60,076 bases of DNA from contig JAHBWZ010000015.1 in NCBI GenBank assembly GCA_019636755.1, positions 1-60,076 of the forward strand, in the 5' to 3' direction. Positions 7,836 through 16,661 of the stretch are shown in pieces; positions within the stretch are counted from its first letter, which is position 1, and the number at the start of each line of letters is the position of its first letter. The notes beneath the pieces were generated by a model. The model was not told the DNA's origin, made no database searches, and worked only from the letters and a program-made list of their open reading frames with translations. The position numbers were made by a program, and so were the translations under genes. The stretch is from Phycisphaeraceae bacterium. Its GTDB lineage: Bacteria; Planctomycetota; Phycisphaerae; Phycisphaerales; SM1A02.

Positions 7836-8069
7836 ATGCAGCAGATCAGACTGTTCAAGGGACTCGAGTCGGAACTGAAGGGACTGGAAGGCGAAATCAA
7901 CGCCTGGCTGAAGTCGTCGGGCGTCCGCGTCCTCTCGATGACCAGCAACATCGCGCCGCAGACGTCGCGCGGCGAGCGGCCGGGCACGCAGGGGTTCTCC
8001 GCGTTCGCGCCGTCGGACATCCTGGTCGCGATTCTCTACGAGGACAGCGGCGCCGCCGGCGGCCGCTGA
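7836..8069 (+). CDS. small Cse60-like protein
   Basis: A 77-residue protein starting MQQIRLFKGLESELKGLEGE. The pattern is a beta strand, an LE..IN.WL helix, a VRVLSM strand and a final strand ending ILVAILYED. This resembles the layout of the Spore_Cse60 family of short soluble proteins, but the match is by pattern only. An ATG three codons earlier (7827) is possible but sits too close to GGAG. The gene ends 9 nt before the site-2 protease, so the two are likely co-expressed. Function unknown. Confidence 0.6.
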   Translation: MQQIRLFKGLESELKGLEGEINAWLKSSGVRVLSMTSNIAPQTSRGERPGTQGFSAFAPSDILVAILYEDSGAAGGR

Positions 8070-8078
8070 CCGCCCCGC

Positions 8079-8735
8079 ATGTGGTGGGTCGAGGCTGTAC
8101 TCCAGCGGGACGGGCCGATCGCGCTTGTCTCGTGGATCTTCTGGGTGATCTTCTCCATCACCCTGCATGAACTGGCGCACGGCTGGGCGGCGATCGCGCA
8201 GGGCGATCGGACCCCGATCGAGCGCGGTCACATGACGATGAATCCGCTGGTGCACATGGGGCCGATGTCGCTGCTGCTCTTCGCGCTGGCCGGCATCGCA
8301 TGGGGCGCCATGCCGGTCAATCCGCACCGGTTCCGCCGCGGTGCCCGCGGCGATGTCCTGGTCTCCGGGGCGGGCCCGGCGATGAACTTCGCGCTCTCAC
8401 TGGCCTGCATCGCCGTCCTCGGCCTGCTGCTGCGTTTCGGCGCCGTGCCGCAGAACCTGGCGATGTTCCTGTACACCGGCGCCTTCCTGAACATCGCGCT
8501 CGGCCTGCTCAACCTGCTCCCGGTGCCGCCGCTCGACGGTTCCCGCATCGTCGCCGGCATGATCCCGGAGACCCGGCGCCTGTACGACCATCCGAATGCA
8601 CCGATCGTCGGTCTCGCCGTGTTCTTCCTGATCTTCTTCGTGACGCCCCTCGGCAGCATGCTCTGGCTCGCGAGTCACGTCATCGCGGACGCGGGCATCC
8701 AGTTCCTGGCCGGCGGACCGTCATCCGGGCCGTGA
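8079..8735 (+). CDS. site-2 protease family (M50) membrane metalloprotease
   Basis: A 218-residue polytopic membrane protein. The first membrane segment carries the zinc motif HELAH (H30, E31, H34), and a later segment has the third ligand in LLPVPPLDGSRI (D153), the N/PDG motif of the M50 family. There is no PDZ domain; the short length fits the minimal rhomboid-like M50 subgroup. These enzymes cleave transmembrane segments, often of anti-sigma factors, but no such target is adjacent. It follows the small Cse60-like gene by 9 nt. Confidence 0.88.
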   Translation: MWWVEAVLQRDGPIALVSWIFWVIFSITLHELAHGWAAIAQGDRTPIERGHMTMNPLVHMGPMSLLLFALAGIAWGAMPVNPHRFRRGARGDVLVSGAGPAMNFALSLACIAVLGLLLRFGAVPQNLAMFLYTGAFLNIALGLLNLLPVPPLDGSRIVAGMIPETRRLYDHPNAPIVGLAVFFLIFFVTPLGSMLWLASHVIADAGIQFLAGGPSSGP

Positions 8736-8795
8736 CCGGCGCGCGTCCCCGCGCTCTGCACCGGCCGTCGGGATGTCGCCGCGCGGGCCATGCAC

Positions 8796-10010
8796 TCATG
8801 GGCGCCCGTCGAGCGGACACGTCAGCAGCGTCTCGTCGATCGTCGCACCGCTGAGGATGATCCGCAGCGCCGCGTCGTCCCGTTCGACGCGGAGCGGTGC
8901 GCCCGTCAGCGGGTCCGCCGGCATCGTCGGCGGCACCTCGCCCAGCAGCGACGCGATCGACAGGTCGAGGACGGCGCGGTGGCGCGCCGCAAGCGCCGAC
9001 CGGCCCGCGAGCGTTCCAACCGCCGGGATGAGCATGTCGGCCGCGCCTCGCCGCCCGGGCGGCGCGCCGGCCGGCCACGCCTGCTGCGGGAACGGGCGCG
9101 TCGCCTCCGAGATGAGGCCGGCCATTGCGTGAAGGTAGGCGATGCGCTCCTGCCGCGCGGAGAATCCCAGCCCCGGTACCAGGTCGGCCATCCACCCGAG
9201 CGCGCTTCCGGTCATGGACTCCATGGACTCGATCATGCCGAGCCCCAGTTCGCCTTCGCCGACGAGCGCCTCGACGAGATCCCGGTGCGGAATCGTGGCG
9301 TCGAGATGCGCGCGGAGCCGTTCGATGGCCGGCCGACCGGGCCCGCGCGCCACGGCCGGAATGCGTGGAAGGAACTCCTCCACGCGGGCGAGGATCGCCT
9401 GCTCGAGCGCGGTGGCATGCATGATCTGCGCAATCGTCGGCGCCGTCATGATCGCGCGCACGAGATCCAGCCCATCCATGATCCGCTGCAGCGCGATCTC
9501 GGGGTGCCCGTCGTGCAGTGCGAGCATCGCGGCCTGGTCGAGCACCCGACCCGCCGTCCGGACATGGTCGAGTCCCTCCGAGACACCCTGAAACCGATCG
9601 AACGGATCCGCGCCCGCCGTCGCATCATCCGCGACGGTCACCCACGCCGGCAGCCGGCTCAGTGCGATCGCGTCCTCGAGAAGCCACGGGTGCTGCTGAA
9701 GCAGCCCGCGGAACGCCGGCAGGTCGGTCCCCGACCGGAGCGTCTCCCGGGCGCCGTCGTCCAGTGAGTCGCTGACGCGCGCTCCGTACAGCGCGGCACG
9801 TGCGCGAAGGGACTCGCCGGACGTCCGGGCCGGCCGGCTCGCGCGGGCGGAGGCCACGGACTCGACCTGCGCCTGCCACCGCGTCTCCACCTCCGCTTCC
9901 CGCGCGCGATCGCGCCGGACGACTGCGCGGCCGATCAGCAGCAGCGTGCCGGCGCCCGCCGCCACCAGCACGGCACCGGCCACCAGGAGTGCGCGCCCTC
10001 GTCGTCCCAT
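8796..10010 (-). CDS. membrane-anchored protein of unknown function
   Basis: A 404-residue protein starting MGRRGRALLVAGAVLVAAGA, a single N-terminal membrane anchor with the rest expected outside the cytoplasm. The body is helical; the end has PADPLTGAPLRVERDDAALR, a DP.TG.PL pattern that recurs near the ends of uncharacterised planctomycete proteins. The chosen ATG is preceded 9 nt upstream by a TATCCT hexamer, which supports it over a start 21 codons further out. I do not recognise a catalytic domain. Confidence 0.65.
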   Translation of the reverse strand: MGRRGRALLVAGAVLVAAGAGTLLLIGRAVVRRDRAREAEVETRWQAQVESVASARASRPARTSGESLRARAALYGARVSDSLDDGARETLRSGTDLPAFRGLLQQHPWLLEDAIALSRLPAWVTVADDATAGADPFDRFQGVSEGLDHVRTAGRVLDQAAMLALHDGHPEIALQRIMDGLDLVRAIMTAPTIAQIMHATALEQAILARVEEFLPRIPAVARGPGRPAIERLRAHLDATIPHRDLVEALVGEGELGLGMIESMESMTGSALGWMADLVPGLGFSARQERIAYLHAMAGLISEATRPFPQQAWPAGAPPGRRGAADMLIPAVGTLAGRSALAARHRAVLDLSIASLLGEVPPTMPADPLTGAPLRVERDDAALRIILSGATIDETLLTCPLDGRP

Positions 10011-10019
10011 GATCGCGCG

Positions 10020-10025
10020 AGGATA
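10020..10025 (-). promoter_or_regulatory. -10-like hexamer TATCCT close to a start codon
   Basis: On the minus strand GGTATCCT is followed by 9 nt and the ATG at 10010. There is no ribosome binding site between, so a leaderless transcript is suggested. Confidence 0.4.
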
Positions 10026-10081
10026 CCGCCCGCGCGGAGGCCCGACAACGGCGCGGCATGTCCGCGTCCGCACCGATCCGG

Positions 10082-10951
10082 TCAGTCGATGCCGCCCGCC
10101 CCCGCGTCGTCATCGCCGCGCTCCTGCGCCGACGCGACCGCCTCGTAGATCGACTGCAGCAGCCCGACGAAGGGGAAGCGTCCGGCGAAGGGCGACGGGC
10201 CGAGCCGGCGCAGCAGCGCGAGCCGCGCGTGCCGTGCCGGCGCACGCTCCCCGAGCCGGCTGAATGACGGACCGGTCCGCCAGAAGTCATCCATGCACTG
10301 CGCCAGCGGCACCGGCTCCCGCTGGATCTGCGTGAGCGCGGGCTCCGGGTGCGCCGCCACGCGACCGCGCGACCGGATCAGGCGTGCCTGCCGGACCTGC
10401 TCGATGAGATCCGTCATCGCCACGCCGCGCAGCAGCAGGGCGACCGTGGCGTCCTCGGCCATGCGCTCGGCGATCAGCAGGGCGACGATGTAGGCCGTGC
10501 GCGGACTCCGTCCGCCGGCGCCGCCGCCGCTGTACGTCACCTGGATGGCCTGCGGCGACGACGGAACGAGCGGCGTGCCGAGGTCCGCGAGCAGCGATGG
10601 AAGCGCCTCTGGCAACTCGCCCGAGAGCAGTCGCACCAGGTGCAGCGCCTCGTCCGCCAGCGATTCCACCATGCGCTCGCGCACCGGCAGCGGCATCGCC
10701 TCCTGCGCGATCGTCACGACCGTCGTCCGCCCCGGGCCGGTCTGGACCTCCGCCACCGCGCGGCCCGGCGCAAGCTCCAGCGATGCCACGCGCCCGGTCC
10801 GGGCTTCGTCGACGGCCGTCGCGCGATCGGCCTCCGACAGCGCGCCCTCGAAGAGCGCCAGCCACGCCCCGGACAGCGGCGAGTGCGCGATCACGCCGTC
10901 ACGCGCCGTCAGTCGGAGTCCGCCCCGCACGCGAAATCCTGATCGACTCAC
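10082..10951 (-). CDS. unknown protein translationally coupled to a SNF2 helicase
   Basis: A 289-residue soluble protein starting with GTG (VSRSGFRVRGGLRL). The GTG overlaps the stop codon of the SNF2 gene (GTGA), so translation is probably coupled. The N-terminal half looks like alternating beta strands and a helix; the middle has a helix-rich segment with VRERMVESLADEALHLVRLL. With a single cysteine it is not the SWIM zinc-finger protein that often accompanies bacterial SNF2 helicases. I recognise no family. A role as an adaptor or specificity subunit of the helicase is inference from the coupling. Confidence 0.75.
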   Translation of the reverse strand: MSRSGFRVRGGLRLTARDGVIAHSPLSGAWLALFEGALSEADRATAVDEARTGRVASLELAPGRAVAEVQTGPGRTTVVTIAQEAMPLPVRERMVESLADEALHLVRLLSGELPEALPSLLADLGTPLVPSSPQAIQVTYSGGGAGGRSPRTAYIVALLIAERMAEDATVALLLRGVAMTDLIEQVRQARLIRSRGRVAAHPEPALTQIQREPVPLAQCMDDFWRTGPSFSRLGERAPARHARLALLRRLGPSPFAGRFPFVGLLQSIYEAVASAQERGDDDAGAGGID

Positions 10952-13900
10952 GTGCCGGCCTCCTCGCAGGCCAGCGCGCCTCGCGCCGCCAGTCCATCCC
11001 CGCCGTCGCCCGTGCCGTCGTCGTCGCCCTCCGTCGCCTCGTCTCGCAGCATGAGCAGGTCCCGCAACTGCCCGGTGGACAGTTCCGTCAGCCACTCCTC
11101 GCCGGCGCCGACGATCGACTCCGCGAGGTGCGTCTTCCGCTCGATCATCTGGTCGATCCGCTCCTCCAGCGTGCCGGTGCAGATGAACGAGTGCACCTGG
11201 ACGGCACGCGTCTGGCCGATCCGGAAGGCGCGGTCGGTGGCCTGGTTCTCGACGGCCGGATTCCACCAGCGATCGAAGTGGAACACGTGATTCGCCGCGG
11301 TGAGATTGAGGCCGACGCCGCCCGCGCGCAGCGACAGCACCAGGACCGGAACCTCGGACGACTGCTCCTGGAACCGGTCGACGATCTGCTGCCGTCGCGC
11401 CGTCGGCGTCCCGCCGTGGAGGAAGAGGACCTCGGCCCCGAGCGCATGCTCGATCATCGCCGTCAGCAGGTGTCCCATGCGCCGGAACTGCGTGAAGACG
11501 AGGGCATGGCCGCCGGATGCGACGACCTCGTCCAGCAGTTCGAGCATGCGCCGGCACTTCCCGGATCGATGCACCAGTTGCGACATCCCCGCGGCGTCTC
11601 CGATGAGCCCGGAGGCATCGTCGCCCGGCTCCATCGTCGAGAGGACCGGGTGATTGCAGATCTGCTTGAGTCGCCCGAGGGTCGCGAGCACGAGTCCGCG
11701 CCGCCGGATGCCCTCCGCCGCGCCGACCTCCGCGAGCATCTCGCGGACGGTCCGCTCGTAGAGCACCGCCTGTTCAGGCGACAGGTTCGCGTACTCCTTG
11801 GTCCGCACGCACGACGGCAGATCGTCGATCACCTTCGGATCGGTCTTGAGCCGGCGGAGCACGAACGGACGGACGAGACGACGCAGTCGCGCGGACGCGC
11901 GGGCGTCGCGCTGGCGCTCGATCGGTCCGGCGAACCGCCGGCGGAACTCCGCCGCCGATCCGAGGTACCCGGGATTGAGGAAGTCGATGATCGACCAGAG
12001 TTCGCTCAGCCGGTTCTCCACCGGCGTGCCGGTCAGCGCGATCCGCCGGTCCGTCCGCAACTGCCTGATCGCCGCCGTCTGCTTGGCCGGCGTGTTCTTG
12101 ATGTACTGCGCCTCGTCCAGCACGATGCGATGCCAGGCGGGCACGGAGAGGGACTCGCGATCGCGCGGCACGATCGAGTACGTGGTCAGGACGACGTCCG
12201 ACCGCAGCACCGACTCCACGAGCGCCGCGCCCGCGGGGCGGTCGGGGCCGTGATGCACCAGGACGCGCAGGCCGGGCGCGAACCGCGCCAGTTCTCGCTG
12301 CCAGTTCACGATGACGGAGGTCGGCGACACGACGAGCGTCGGACCCGCCGGCGGCGGGAGACCCGCTTCACGCTCGGCCAGGAGCAGGGCGATCAGCTGG
12401 ATCGTCTTGCCGAGACCCATGTCGTCGGCCAGGCAGGCACCAAGACCATGTCGATCGAGGAACCGCAGCCACGCGAGGCCCTGGAGCTGGTATGGACGCA
12501 GCGATCCGACGAACGACGGCGGCGCCTCGGTGGTCGCGAGCCGTTCGTCATCGGTGGCGTCGAGGAGCGTGCGGACCCAGCCGCTCGCGGTAACGCCGTG
12601 CACCGGAAGCGTGACGCCGCCGCCGCCGGCGCCACCGGCGATGCGCAGCGCCTCCAGCAGCGGCATCTCGCCTCCCGGTCGCTCATCCAGCAGCGTGCCT
12701 GCCTCGCGGATCTCCTCCGGGCGGACCTCGACCCAGCGATCGCGCAGGCGCAGCAGCGCCGCGCCGCCGGCCGCCCGGCGCGCCAGGTCGCGGAACTCCT
12801 CCACGTCCAGGCTCCGGTCGCCGACCGCGAGCTCCCAGTGGTATTCGACGATGCTCGCCAGTCCGGCGACGGCCGCGCCGCGATCACCGGCGCCGGCCGT
12901 CCGTTCGTCGCCCGACGACGGCGCGGTCCCGGTCGCCCCGATCTCATCCGCGCCGGACGGGGCATGGATGACCAGGCGCACCGAGAGACCGGCGGACGCC
13001 TCTCCCCACCACGGTGGCACTTCGACGTGGACTCCGGACTCAAGGAGGACCGGACGCCCCTCGACCAGGAATGCGTACGCCGATTCCGTGGAGAGTTCGA
13101 GATGCGTCGGCTGCGCGGCGCTCAGCGCCGTCTCCAGCGGCGCGTGAATGCGGGCCGCCCGCCCGATCTCCGCCAGCAGTCGTTCCTCCAGCCCGGTTCC
13201 GGAGCGTCCGAGCAGGTCGGCGGCGGACGCGGGATCGCGCCAGAGCGCCTGGGCACTGACGAAGGCCGGGCCGGCGTCGTCATCCGGGCCGCCCGCCCCC
13301 GCGCCGACGAGTCCGAACTCCAGCCGCCACGGCGACTCGCCCTCCTCGGGTTCGACCAGCCGGAGCGAGAGCCGGACTTCGCCCTGTCGTCCTGCCGTAT
13401 CCAGTCCGTCCAGCCATCGCGCCACCGCGCTGAACAGGCGGGCGCGTCCCGCTTCGGCGATCGGGACCGGCCTCGGCGCGCTGAGCAGGCCGGTGAGCCA
13501 GGCGACATGCGGGTCCGCGTCCGGGTCCCGGCCTTCCAGGACATCGTCGAATCGCTCCCGGATCAGGACCGCGCGGATCCGGGCATCCGTCCAGGTGCGG
13601 AGTATCTCGTCGAGGATCGGCCACGGCCGCCCCGCCGCGCGCTGCGGCGTTCCCCGGACGACGGGCGGCATGGAGTCCAGGAGCAGCGCCAGCGTGGCGC
13701 GGGCCGCGTCATCGAGCAGCCACGGTTGCCAGGTCGCCTCGAGGCCAAGGTCGTCGTCGCGATAGAGCGACGGCAGAAACCGCTGGTCCGACACCAGAGA
13801 GATCGTGAAGCGCGCGACCTCGCGGAACCAGCGCAGCGAATGCGCGATCCGGACCTCGCCCGCACCGGAGTCCTCGAGTTCAGGCAGCAGCGCCGGCGCG

Positions 13901-14289
13901 GTGGTGGCCGGGATCGACAGCGCCGGGACCCGGACGCGACCAGGCCGTGACGGCCCGCTCGGCGGATCCGCGATGAGGCCGATGAGACGTTCGCTCGGCG
14001 CCGGCATGCCGTCCACGATCGGAAGCGGCAGCGTGAAGACCGTGTCCCCCGGCTCGTCCGACCCGGCCGCGACACCGACGACGGACCGCATGCGTTCGCG
14101 CCCGCGCCCGGCCGCGATCCGCAGCGCGATCTTCAGTTCCTCGACGGTGGCCGCGAACGGGTGGTCCGCATCCGGTCCGTCGACGGGACCGGCCGGCGCG
14201 CCGCGCTGCACGCCTGCAATACAGCGCGCCAGCGATTCCCCCCAGAGCCGCAGACCGCCCTCCGTCCAGTTCCCGTGCAGAATCAGCAT
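10948..14289 (-). CDS. SNF2 family DNA/nucleosome-like remodelling ATPase
   Basis: A 1113-residue protein. Residues 1 to about 590 are a bacterial SNF2-associated region. The ATPase follows: motif I DDMGLGKT (K628), motif II DEAQ (D725), motif III LTGTPVENR, then the second lobe with ALVFTQF, LHGGTPTARR, LSLRAGGVGLNL and motif VI QATDRAFRIGQTR (about 1016-1028). All helicase motifs are intact. Bacterial SNF2 proteins translocate on duplex DNA and displace proteins such as stalled RNA polymerase; the substrate here is unknown. The gene lies just downstream of tRNA-Lys on the same strand and overlaps its partner by 4 nt. Confidence 0.93.
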   Translation of the reverse strand: MLILHGNWTEGGLRLWGESLARCIAGVQRGAPAGPVDGPDADHPFAATVEELKIALRIAAGRGRERMRSVVGVAAGSDEPGDTVFTLPLPIVDGMPAPSERLIGLIADPPSGPSRPGRVRVPALSIPATTAPALLPELEDSGAGEVRIAHSLRWFREVARFTISLVSDQRFLPSLYRDDDLGLEATWQPWLLDDAARATLALLLDSMPPVVRGTPQRAAGRPWPILDEILRTWTDARIRAVLIRERFDDVLEGRDPDADPHVAWLTGLLSAPRPVPIAEAGRARLFSAVARWLDGLDTAGRQGEVRLSLRLVEPEEGESPWRLEFGLVGAGAGGPDDDAGPAFVSAQALWRDPASAADLLGRSGTGLEERLLAEIGRAARIHAPLETALSAAQPTHLELSTESAYAFLVEGRPVLLESGVHVEVPPWWGEASAGLSVRLVIHAPSGADEIGATGTAPSSGDERTAGAGDRGAAVAGLASIVEYHWELAVGDRSLDVEEFRDLARRAAGGAALLRLRDRWVEVRPEEIREAGTLLDERPGGEMPLLEALRIAGGAGGGGVTLPVHGVTASGWVRTLLDATDDERLATTEAPPSFVGSLRPYQLQGLAWLRFLDRHGLGACLADDMGLGKTIQLIALLLAEREAGLPPPAGPTLVVSPTSVIVNWQRELARFAPGLRVLVHHGPDRPAGAALVESVLRSDVVLTTYSIVPRDRESLSVPAWHRIVLDEAQYIKNTPAKQTAAIRQLRTDRRIALTGTPVENRLSELWSIIDFLNPGYLGSAAEFRRRFAGPIERQRDARASARLRRLVRPFVLRRLKTDPKVIDDLPSCVRTKEYANLSPEQAVLYERTVREMLAEVGAAEGIRRRGLVLATLGRLKQICNHPVLSTMEPGDDASGLIGDAAGMSQLVHRSGKCRRMLELLDEVVASGGHALVFTQFRRMGHLLTAMIEHALGAEVLFLHGGTPTARRQQIVDRFQEQSSEVPVLVLSLRAGGVGLNLTAANHVFHFDRWWNPAVENQATDRAFRIGQTRAVQVHSFICTGTLEERIDQMIERKTHLAESIVGAGEEWLTELSTGQLRDLLMLRDEATEGDDDGTGDGGDGLAARGALACEEAGT

Positions 14290-14341
14290 GAAGTGCGCGC
14301 TCGTCCCTCCGCGACTCCCGCGGCGCGCCCGGCGATCGAAG

Positions 14342-14414
14342 TGACCACGCTGGGACTCGAACCCAGGACCGGCCGATTAAAAGTCGGCTGCTCTGCCAAC
14401 TGAGCTACGTGGTC
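14342..14414 (-). tRNA. tRNA-Lys (anticodon UUU)
   Basis: 73 nt fold into a full cloverleaf. The acceptor stem pairs GACCACG with CGTGGTC, the D arm has AGCTCAGTTGG, the anticodon loop is CTTTTAA with anticodon at 14379-14381, and the T arm has GGTTCGAGTCC. The discriminator base is A. CCA is not encoded; the next bases are CTT, so it must be added after transcription. Confidence 0.97.
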
Positions 14415-14432
14415 GCCGAGGCGAAGCGGCGG

Positions 14433-14438
14433 AGTATA
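14433..14438 (-). promoter_or_regulatory. -10 element TATACT of the tRNA-Lys gene
   Basis: On the minus strand TATACT lies 18 nt before the first base of the tRNA, a usual distance for a short 5' leader. Confidence 0.55.
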
Positions 14439-14619
14439 GCGGCCCCTTCGATCCGCTCCGGAGCCGCGCGCTCTCCTTACGCCGGCCGCGGAATCGGCCG
14501 ATGGAGCGCACCGGGGCGGTCCGGTCCGCCCCGGCCTCAAGACCCATCGCGGATCCGTCCGATAAGGCCCGTTCCCGGGTCGCCGTGCCGGACGGCCTCC
14601 GCCGCGCGGAGCATCCATC

Positions 14620-15804
14620 GTGAGAATCCCCCCGCTCGCTGCGATCATCGTCACGCTGACTCTTCCGCTCGCCGCCGGCCTGCCCGGGTGCCGCGGTGCC
14701 GGAGGCGACACGGTGTCGCCGGCGGCGCGGAACGCCGTCCACGGCACGCGTGCGCCGGGCGCCGCGCCGATCGACGGCGTGGAATTTGCGCGTGCCGGCG
14801 GCGGGCTCCAGGGCGCGGCGGAACGGCCGACACCGGCCTCGCGGATCTACGGCGAATTCGCCGCGGACCTTCAAGGGTCATCGTCGCCGGAAGTCGTCGG
14901 CGCCCTCGTCCAGGTCACCGCGTCCAGCGACGGCGCCTGTTTCCATCCCGACGTCGACCGCTCCGGCCGCTGGATCGTCTATGCCAGCACGCAGCACTCC
15001 GAGCGCGCCAACATCTACATGAAGGCGGTGGACGGGCGCACGCAGCGCCAGATCACGGTCGAGGCCGCCGATGACGAGATGCCCGTGATCTCGCCCTGCG
15101 GACGGCGGATCGCGTTCGCGTCCAACCGCTTCGGCGACTGGGATCTCTTCATCACGAGCGTCGACGGCGGACCCGCGATCCGCGTGACGGAGAGCGCCGA
15201 TCACGAGGTCCATCCCAGTTTCGCACCGGACGGCCGGCGCCTGGCGTATGCGCGTCTGGCGTCCCACACGGGGCGATGGGAGATCTGGATGGTGGACCTG
15301 GAGACGAACGTCCACCAGTTCCTGGCCTACGGACTCTTCCCCCGATGGAACCCGGACCCCGCCGTCGACCGGATCGTCTACCAGCGCGCCCGCGAGCGCG
15401 GCAGCCGGTTCTTCAGCATCTGGACGCTCGACCTGGTCGGCGGCGAAGCGACAAACAAGACGGAGATCGTCTCCGCGGCGAACGCCGCGATCGTGCAGCC
15501 GGCGTGGTCGCCGGACGGCCAGCGCATCGCGTTCTGCTCGATCGTCGATCCCGAGACCCACGGCGACGCGCAGCCGCGCCGTGCCGATCTCTGGGTGGTG
15601 AGCGCCGACGGCACGGGGCGGATCAACCTGACCGGCGGAATCGGGCTCAATCTCTTTCCGGTCTGGGCGTCGAACGGGACGATCTACTTCCTCAGTGACC
15701 GCGGCGGCTCGGAGGACATCTGGGCGCTCGACACCGGTCGCGCCAGCCGGCTGGGACGCGCGCTCCCGAGCGGCACGCTCACGCAGGTCGACCCGTCCGA
15801 ATGA
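14620..15804 (+). CDS. TolB-like beta-propeller lipoprotein
   Basis: A 394-residue lipoprotein starting with GTG, with CGGAG about 8 nt upstream. The signal peptide ends in a lipobox (GLPGC, about residues 20-24). The body is a series of PD40/WD40-like beta-propeller repeats with typical DG-containing turns (FHPDVDRSGRWIVYAS, VISPCGRRIAFASNR, SFAPDGRRLAYARL, AWSPDGQRIAFCS). This is the fold of TolB. A pal or tolA neighbour is not present, so it may be one of the many stand-alone propeller lipoproteins of planctomycetes rather than the Tol-Pal component. Confidence 0.8.
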   Translation: MRIPPLAAIIVTLTLPLAAGLPGCRGAGGDTVSPAARNAVHGTRAPGAAPIDGVEFARAGGGLQGAAERPTPASRIYGEFAADLQGSSSPEVVGALVQVTASSDGACFHPDVDRSGRWIVYASTQHSERANIYMKAVDGRTQRQITVEAADDEMPVISPCGRRIAFASNRFGDWDLFITSVDGGPAIRVTESADHEVHPSFAPDGRRLAYARLASHTGRWEIWMVDLETNVHQFLAYGLFPRWNPDPAVDRIVYQRARERGSRFFSIWTLDLVGGEATNKTEIVSAANAAIVQPAWSPDGQRIAFCSIVDPETHGDAQPRRADLWVVSADGTGRINLTGGIGLNLFPVWASNGTIYFLSDRGGSEDIWALDTGRASRLGRALPSGTLTQVDPSE

Positions 15805-15814
15805 GTGATCTGAT

Positions 15815-15837
15815 CCGCGGATCCCGGTGATCCGCGG
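15815..15837 (+). terminator. 9-bp hairpin after the TolB-like gene
   Basis: CCGCGGATC and GATCCGCGG pair around a 5-nt loop 11 nt past the stop codon. No T-run follows, so termination is only suggested. Confidence 0.35.
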
Positions 15838-15882
15838 CCGACTGAACGGAAGGGCGGAGCCCCTCCGGTCCGGCAGGACGCC

Positions 15883-16623
15883 ATGAGAAGTGCAGGTTGC
15901 ATGCTGAATCAGGTGAGCGCAGGCCTCGTGCTTGCGCTCGCACTCTCCGGATGCGCGCCGCGCCTGGCCAGTCCGACGCGGCTCCAGTCACCGTGGAGCG
16001 ACGGCGTGGTCTGGGGCATCGCGCCGATGGTGGACGAGTCCGGGACCACGGCGGCCGACCTGCTTCGCCTGAGCGACGCGCTCCAGCGCGCCGCGCAGGA
16101 GATCGACGGCGTCGACGCGGTCCCCGTGAACCGGGTACTCGCCGCGATGCGGGAACTGGGCATGGATCGCATCCGCACCGCGCAGGATGCGCAGGCCCTG
16201 CTCCGGCGGCTGGACCTCGACGGGCTGATCGTCTCGACGCTCTCCGCGTACGACCCCTATCGACCGCCGGTCCTCGGGCTCATGGTCGAACTCCACACAC
16301 GCGATGATCTCCAGGCCCGGTCCACGCTGGACATGCGGCAGGTGGAGCGCTCCCCGCGCGAGATCGCGCCGGGCGGACTCGGTGCCCGTGGCCCCGCCGC
16401 AAGCGCGGCCCGGGTCTTCGAGGCACACAACCACGCGGTGCTCATGGAACTCGACGGCTACGCGAAGGGCCGCAATGCCCCCGACACCGCGTTCGGTGCG
16501 GAGGTGTACCTGGTCAGCATGGACCTGTACGCGCAGTTCGCGGCACACGCGCTGTTCGGCCAGCTCCTGGACCAGGAGCGCCGACGACTGGCGGTTGCCG
16601 CGGTCCCTGACCATCCGCGCTGA
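15883..16623 (+). CDS. predicted lipoprotein of unknown function
   Basis: A 246-residue protein with a lipoprotein signal peptide (LALALSGC). The region after it (WGIAPMVDESG, then a helix and VNRVLAAMRELGM, then LDLDGLIVSTLSAYDPYRPP) resembles the alpha/beta layout of CsgG-like or GNA1162-like periplasmic lipoproteins that assemble at the outer membrane; this is a pattern match only. The C-terminal part is helical. An alternative start at 15901 shortens the N-region. The next gene follows 38 nt downstream. Confidence 0.7.
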   Translation: MRSAGCMLNQVSAGLVLALALSGCAPRLASPTRLQSPWSDGVVWGIAPMVDESGTTAADLLRLSDALQRAAQEIDGVDAVPVNRVLAAMRELGMDRIRTAQDAQALLRRLDLDGLIVSTLSAYDPYRPPVLGLMVELHTRDDLQARSTLDMRQVERSPREIAPGGLGARGPAASAARVFEAHNHAVLMELDGYAKGRNAPDTAFGAEVYLVSMDLYAQFAAHALFGQLLDQERRRLAVAAVPDHPR

Positions 16624-16661
16624 GCCCAGAGGGCCCGGCGCATCCGTCGTCGAGGCCCGGC

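Noticed and set aside
10597-13950. A 1117-residue open frame on the plus strand
   Set aside because: It is antisense to the SNF2 ATPase, has no recognisable domain and reads as low-complexity Arg/Asp/Ala sequence, as expected from the complement of a GC-rich gene.
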